Source: an uncultured Bacteroidales bacterium
GTDB lineage: Bacteria; Bacteroidota; Bacteroidia; Bacteroidales; FEN-979
Assembly: GCA_903875045.1 (NCBI GenBank)
Contig: CAIQUS010000250.1
Span: forward strand, 1-43,602
Length of the DNA stretch: 43,602 bases
Direction of reading: 5' to 3'
Numbering within the stretch: position 1 is the first letter of the stretch; each line of letters begins with the position of its first letter. Shown here piece by piece: positions 41,019-43,602 of the stretch. Both the position numbers and the translations under genes were made by a program. The notes beneath the pieces were generated by a model that saw only the letters and a list, made by a program, of their open reading frames with translations, did not search any database and had not been told where the DNA came from.

Positions 41019-42173
41019 TTAACCATTTTTCACGGCGCGAACCCAATATTTAGTTTCCTTCGCATCACGGTAATCACCAACAAAAGGCTCACCAGTATAA
41101 AAGTCAACGCACCAAGCACTTTTTTCATCTTTGGTAGAGCTAATATATATACTGTGTTTATCACGATACGCCCCATCAGCGTCTGGCTTTTGCTTTTGGT
41201 TTTTAAAACCCCCGATTGCGTCTCTATTCTCATCGATCATTAATAACTCTTCCTTTGTTGGCAGCCTCCATCCTCGCCCTAAACCTTGACAAGCGTTAAC
41301 GGCTTCATTAAAAGTCAATGATTTCGGAAAATCTTTTGAAGCAACAGAAAACAGATTACCTGTTATTGGATTTTGTAACTTATAATTCTCTCTCTGGGAT
41401 GGTTCAATTTTGTTTTTCTCATTCTCTTTGTCTCTTTGCTTAACTTGCTCATCAATCATTTTCATCAATTTCTCTGTTGTTGACAAACCGCGCTTTAAAA
41501 TTTCTTGCGTCTCTTTTGATAATTTGCCTGCCTTTTCATCAACGATCTCTTTATCAATATCCAACCACTGTATTCCATTCTTTGCAGTTCCTTCGGTTTC
41601 TTTTTTTGCTATTTCTGAGAGTTTTGCATTTAATTCTGCTTCTTTTCTTGCTATTTCTAATTCTTTACGCTTTAATTCTTCTAATTTTTCGTCATACTCA
41701 TTACAAAAATCAGTTTCTGGATTTGATATTTTTTCCTCTTGAGTCATTCCACTTAATATACAAACATCTATTCGCATTGAAATATGACCTTGCCAAGAAG
41801 TGGGGACAAATTTTAAATAACGGCCTTTAACTGGTGTCGGCAAGTTGGAAATCACTACAGTTTCCTGGTCTTTTGACCCGTCAAGATTCTCAATTGTATT
41901 CCAGTTTTTCAAATCATTGCTGATTTGCAAATTATATTTTGTTACCCATTGAGCTTGATTAAACCTACCCTGAATAGCCACAGCCACAATATTTTCTTCT
42001 TTACCCAAATCCACTCCAAGCCATTGTTCGTTGTCGTTTTTCTTTGAGGACCAATTTGCCATTCCCTCCCTGGAGTTTAATCTGGCTAATTTGGCAGAAT
42101 GCTTGCTGTTAAACTCCGATGAAGCAAATAACTGAACATCATCAAGGTCTTGAATTATCCATTTCTTTTCCAT
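41019..42173 (-). CDS. Discoidin (F5/8 C) - coiled coil - DUF1566 protein
   Basis: This is a 384-residue protein. Residues about 10-142 are an F5/8 type C (discoidin) carbohydrate-binding domain: FNSKHSAKLARLNS, WLGVDLGKEENIVAVAIQG, YNLQISNDLKNW and RYLKFVPTSW. Residues about 160-255 are a highly charged coiled coil (KRKELEIARKEAELNAKLSE, RGLSTTEKLMKMIDEQ). Residues about 280-384 form a DUF1566/Lcl tip: SLTFNEAVNACQGLGRGWRL, PTKEEL, YISSTKDEKSAW and a terminal YWVRAVKNG. No signal peptide or sorting domain is present, unlike every other surface-type gene here. It could be released by lysis or carried in a contractile or phage-like particle, or it could act in the cytoplasm. No particle genes are in the window. 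The order resembles a fibre with a C-type-lectin-like tip. Confidence 0.75.
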   Translation of the reverse strand: MEKKWIIQDLDDVQLFASSEFNSKHSAKLARLNSREGMANWSSKKNDNEQWLGVDLGKEENIVAVAIQGRFNQAQWVTKYNLQISNDLKNWNTIENLDGSKDQETVVISNLPTPVKGRYLKFVPTSWQGHISMRIDVCILSGMTQEEKISNPETDFCNEYDEKLEELKRKELEIARKEAELNAKLSEIAKKETEGTAKNGIQWLDIDKEIVDEKAGKLSKETQEILKRGLSTTEKLMKMIDEQVKQRDKENEKNKIEPSQRENYKLQNPITGNLFSVASKDFPKSLTFNEAVNACQGLGRGWRLPTKEELLMIDENRDAIGGFKNQKQKPDADGAYRDKHSIYISSTKDEKSAWCVDFYTGEPFVGDYRDAKETKYWVRAVKNG

Positions 42174-42345
42174 AAGAGATTATTTTAGGGGTAGTTGGTT
42201 CATGTACTTTTCCTGTAAAGCACATCGGTAATTTCTTTACGGAAAAAAAATCCATTACAAGAGTATTATTTAACCCTGTAGCTGATTCTATAAAATCATT
42301 TCCGTAAAGATTTAATAAGTCTTTCGTCAACCTTTCTCAATTCTG

Positions 42346-42483
42346 CTATTTTTTCTTATTTCCTCCAAGTTTAGTCCGTTTATCCGCTTTTCCTGCTTTT
42401 GTCACGGTTTTTGTGGTGTTTTTTGATCCACTAACACTTTTTGTTACTGATTTTGCCATAAGAGGTTTTTTCAAGTTGTACAT
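42346..42483 (-). CDS. Small lysine/threonine-rich basic ORF
   Basis: Two in-frame ATGs (42483 and 42459) give 45 or 37 residues. The shorter form begins MAKSVTKSVSGSKNTTKT and ends LGGNKKK, with 11 Lys and one Arg against one Asp. The composition resembles histone-like tails or nucleic-acid-binding peptides. No family is recognised and no strong ribosome site is visible. It reads toward the discoidin/DUF1566 gene, 172 bases upstream of it. The space between (42174-42345) holds a weak TTG-started frame that I do not call. Confidence 0.35.
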   Translation of the reverse strand: MYNLKKPLMAKSVTKSVSGSKNTTKTVTKAGKADKRTKLGGNKKK

Positions 42484-42654
42484 TGCCTACTTCCTTTTTG
42501 TCGGCGTTTCGGCTTTCTCCGGATTCCACAACAGGGAGACTTTACAAAAAGGGGTCATCTTTGTATTTCTTTCATTTAAGCCAAGATAAACCGATTATTT
42601 TATTCCTGTCTTCAGTTTTGGTGGATAACGATATTTTTTTTCCAATTATTACGA

Positions 42655-42710
42655 TAAAAGGTGGTCAGATTACTAGGGCAAAGGTTGGTCAATTTGCGCG
42701 TTATTCATCC
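42655..42710. repeat. GGTCA motifs (boundary-element remnant)
   Basis: AAAAGGTGGTCAGATTACTA and AAAGGTTGGTCAATTTGCGC lie 25 bases apart, similar to the GGTGGTCA pair at 19600-19640. Confidence 0.35.
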
Positions 42711-42752
42711 ATGTCAAATATATAAAATATTTTAATTGATTGATCACAATTG

Positions 42753-42868
42753 TACCAGTAGATTCGAATAATACAGTTTGACCCGACCCCGAAGGGGTCA
42801 AATACTGGTAGTATAAATGTCCCCGCAAGGCATTCACGACCCTGTAGGGGTCGAATTTTCGAATCAAT
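42753..42868. repeat. REP-like palindrome cluster
   Basis: GACCCCGAAGGGGTC at 42785-42799, TACCAGTA/TACTGGTA flanking, and CGACCCTGTAGGGGTCG at 42837-42853, each an inverted repeat. The type is as at 1-235. The beheaded ABC ATPase starts immediately after it. Confidence 0.6.
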
Positions 42869-43337
42869 GATGCATAGTCAAACATGGTTTGAAACAGACC
42901 AGGCTGCCTGGCACAATTCCATCGCTTATGTTCCGCAGGATTCGGTGTTCACCAATTCGTCCCTGCGCGAAAATCTAACCATGGGGAACGAACGGATTTC
43001 AGATGACCGGATATGGCAAACGCTCGATCGGGTCAATGCCGGCGGGTTCGTTCATGAACTCGTCGCGGTCCTGGATACAGCGATGAGTAACAATGCACAG
43101 CAATTCTCAGGAGGTGAACGTCAACGATTGGCCATAGCAAGGGCCCTGTTGCGGGAACCCACACTTTTACTCCTTGATGAGATCACAAACGCACTTGATT
43201 TAAAAAATGAACAGAAAATAATCGACATTCTGCTTAATCTAAAAGCAGAGATCACAATCATTATCATTACCCACAAAAAAGATTTGGTTCAATATTTTGA
43301 TACGATCGTTGATGTAAAGACATTGCATATTCAATAG
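42867..43337 (+). pseudogene. ABC transporter ATPase, N-terminally truncated
   Basis: The 156-codon frame holds the second half of an exporter-type ATPase: Q-loop YVPQDS (about 21-26), signature FSGGERQR (80-87), Walker B TLLLLDE with D104/E105, a NALD D-loop, and the switch histidine H136 in IIIITHKKD. The Walker A P-loop and everything before it, including any membrane domain, are missing. The sequence becomes ATPase-like at about residue 9 (ETDQAAWHNSIAYVPQ), right after the palindrome cluster at 42753-42868. It ends naturally at 43337. It is a fragment and cannot bind ATP normally. Confidence 0.85.
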
Positions 43338-43344
43338 CTGATTC

Positions 43345-43415
43345 AACCGGTGTTTGACCGAATGGTGGACAAAACGGATCATCTGACTGGTCAAAGCAAG
43401 CGGTTTTTCCATCCC
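43345..43415. repeat. GGTCA boundary-element remnant
   Basis: GTTTGACCGAATGGTGGACA, AAACGG, then CTGACTGGTCAAAGCAAGCG and TTTTTCCATCC. The latter half parallels CTGGTCAAAGCGAGTGTTTTTCCC at 40677-40700. Confidence 0.4.
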
Positions 43416-43509
43416 TGGCGATCGAATTGAAAATATAATCATTATTCAAATAAAGAGTCCACTCCGAAAAGTCGTTTATTCATCAAATCACCATTTAAAA
43501 AAATGTTAA

Positions 43510-43602
43510 ACCGCAAAGAACACAAAGAAACCGCAAAGAGCCGCAGAGATAACTCGCAGATAATTATAACTTTGCGGAACTCTGCGAAAAAACTCTGCGG
43601 CC
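43510..43602. repeat. CCGCAAAGA / CTCTGCGG inverted-repeat cluster
   Basis: CCGCAAAGAACACAAAGAAA, CCGCAAAGAG and CCGCAGAG on the left face CTTTGCGG, AACTCTGCG and CTCTGCGGCC on the right. The inverted array runs off the window end. It is a known style of low-complexity intergenic palindrome and holds no gene. Confidence 0.6.

Noticed and set aside
42181-42330. Minus-strand ORF starting TTG, overlapping the discoidin/DUF1566 start
   Set aside because: TTG start, no ribosome site, 32-base overlap with a well-supported gene and no recognisable motif.

Overview
The window looks like a chromosomal accessory region of a Bacteroidota bacterium. No rRNA, marker gene or taxon-specific gene is present, so the genus is open. 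The evidence is several secreted proteins ending in type IX secretion (T9SS) type A sorting domains, many surface proteins of the 'Fibrobacter succinogenes major paralogous domain' (FISUMP) and DUF1566 families, VTANNTTTG-like promoter spacing, mostly weak Shine-Dalgarno sites, and many AT-rich intergenic repeats. Nearly every intact product has a signal peptide, so this is largely a cell-surface and secretome region. I see no tRNA, rRNA or CRISPR array.

Layout. 1-1.5 kb: short palindromic repeats and a frameshifted FISUMP/DUF1566 gene. 1.8-3.9 kb: a T9SS cargo built of three 160-residue repeats (minus). 4.0-6.0 kb: a graveyard of toxin-antitoxin and mobile-element pieces (broken MntA/HepT pair, an intact-looking PIN toxin overlapping a 54-residue partner, a nonsense-interrupted ORF). 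6.3-10.8 kb: two tandem tail-fibre-like surface proteins (plus). 10.8-15.4 kb: recombinase remnant, then a two-gene operon of an all-alpha exported protein and a HExxH metallopeptidase/beta-propeller/beta-barrel protein (minus). 16.1-18.7 kb: a BNR-type beta-propeller T9SS cargo. 18.9-24.7 kb: a DUF1254-type remnant, a triple-FISUMP protein, a broken delta-60 protein and two tandem short FISUMP paralogs. 24.8-28.0 kb: a GH27 alpha-galactosidase operon whose upstream glycosidase carries an in-frame amber codon. 28.4-31.1 kb: a lipoprotein, a serine-recombinase tail and another modular surface protein. 31.2-36.0 kb: a beta-barrel protein and a 1255-residue repeat protein. 36.1-40.4 kb: a glycosidase-like tail and a two-gene operon of a large T9SS cargo plus an outer-membrane barrel. 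40.6-43.6 kb: a shrunken copy of the lipoprotein locus, a discoidin/coiled-coil/DUF1566 protein, a small lysine-rich ORF, a beheaded ABC ATPase and terminal repeats.

The main theme is a set of seven plus-strand loci sharing one N-terminal secretion-plus-attachment module. It is joined, directly or through a tail-fibre-like shaft and Fn3-like domains, to one of three different C-terminal 'tips' (FISUMP, DUF1566, or a third related tip). Several of these loci sit beside copies of a repeat with a GTTGCAAC core and a terminator-like hairpin, which in places lies at the 3' end of serine-recombinase remnants. This looks like a modular display-protein family spread or rearranged by recombination, but no active recombinase or reverse transcriptase is inside the window. 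A second theme is decay: at least ten pseudogenes or fragments lie between the intact operons.
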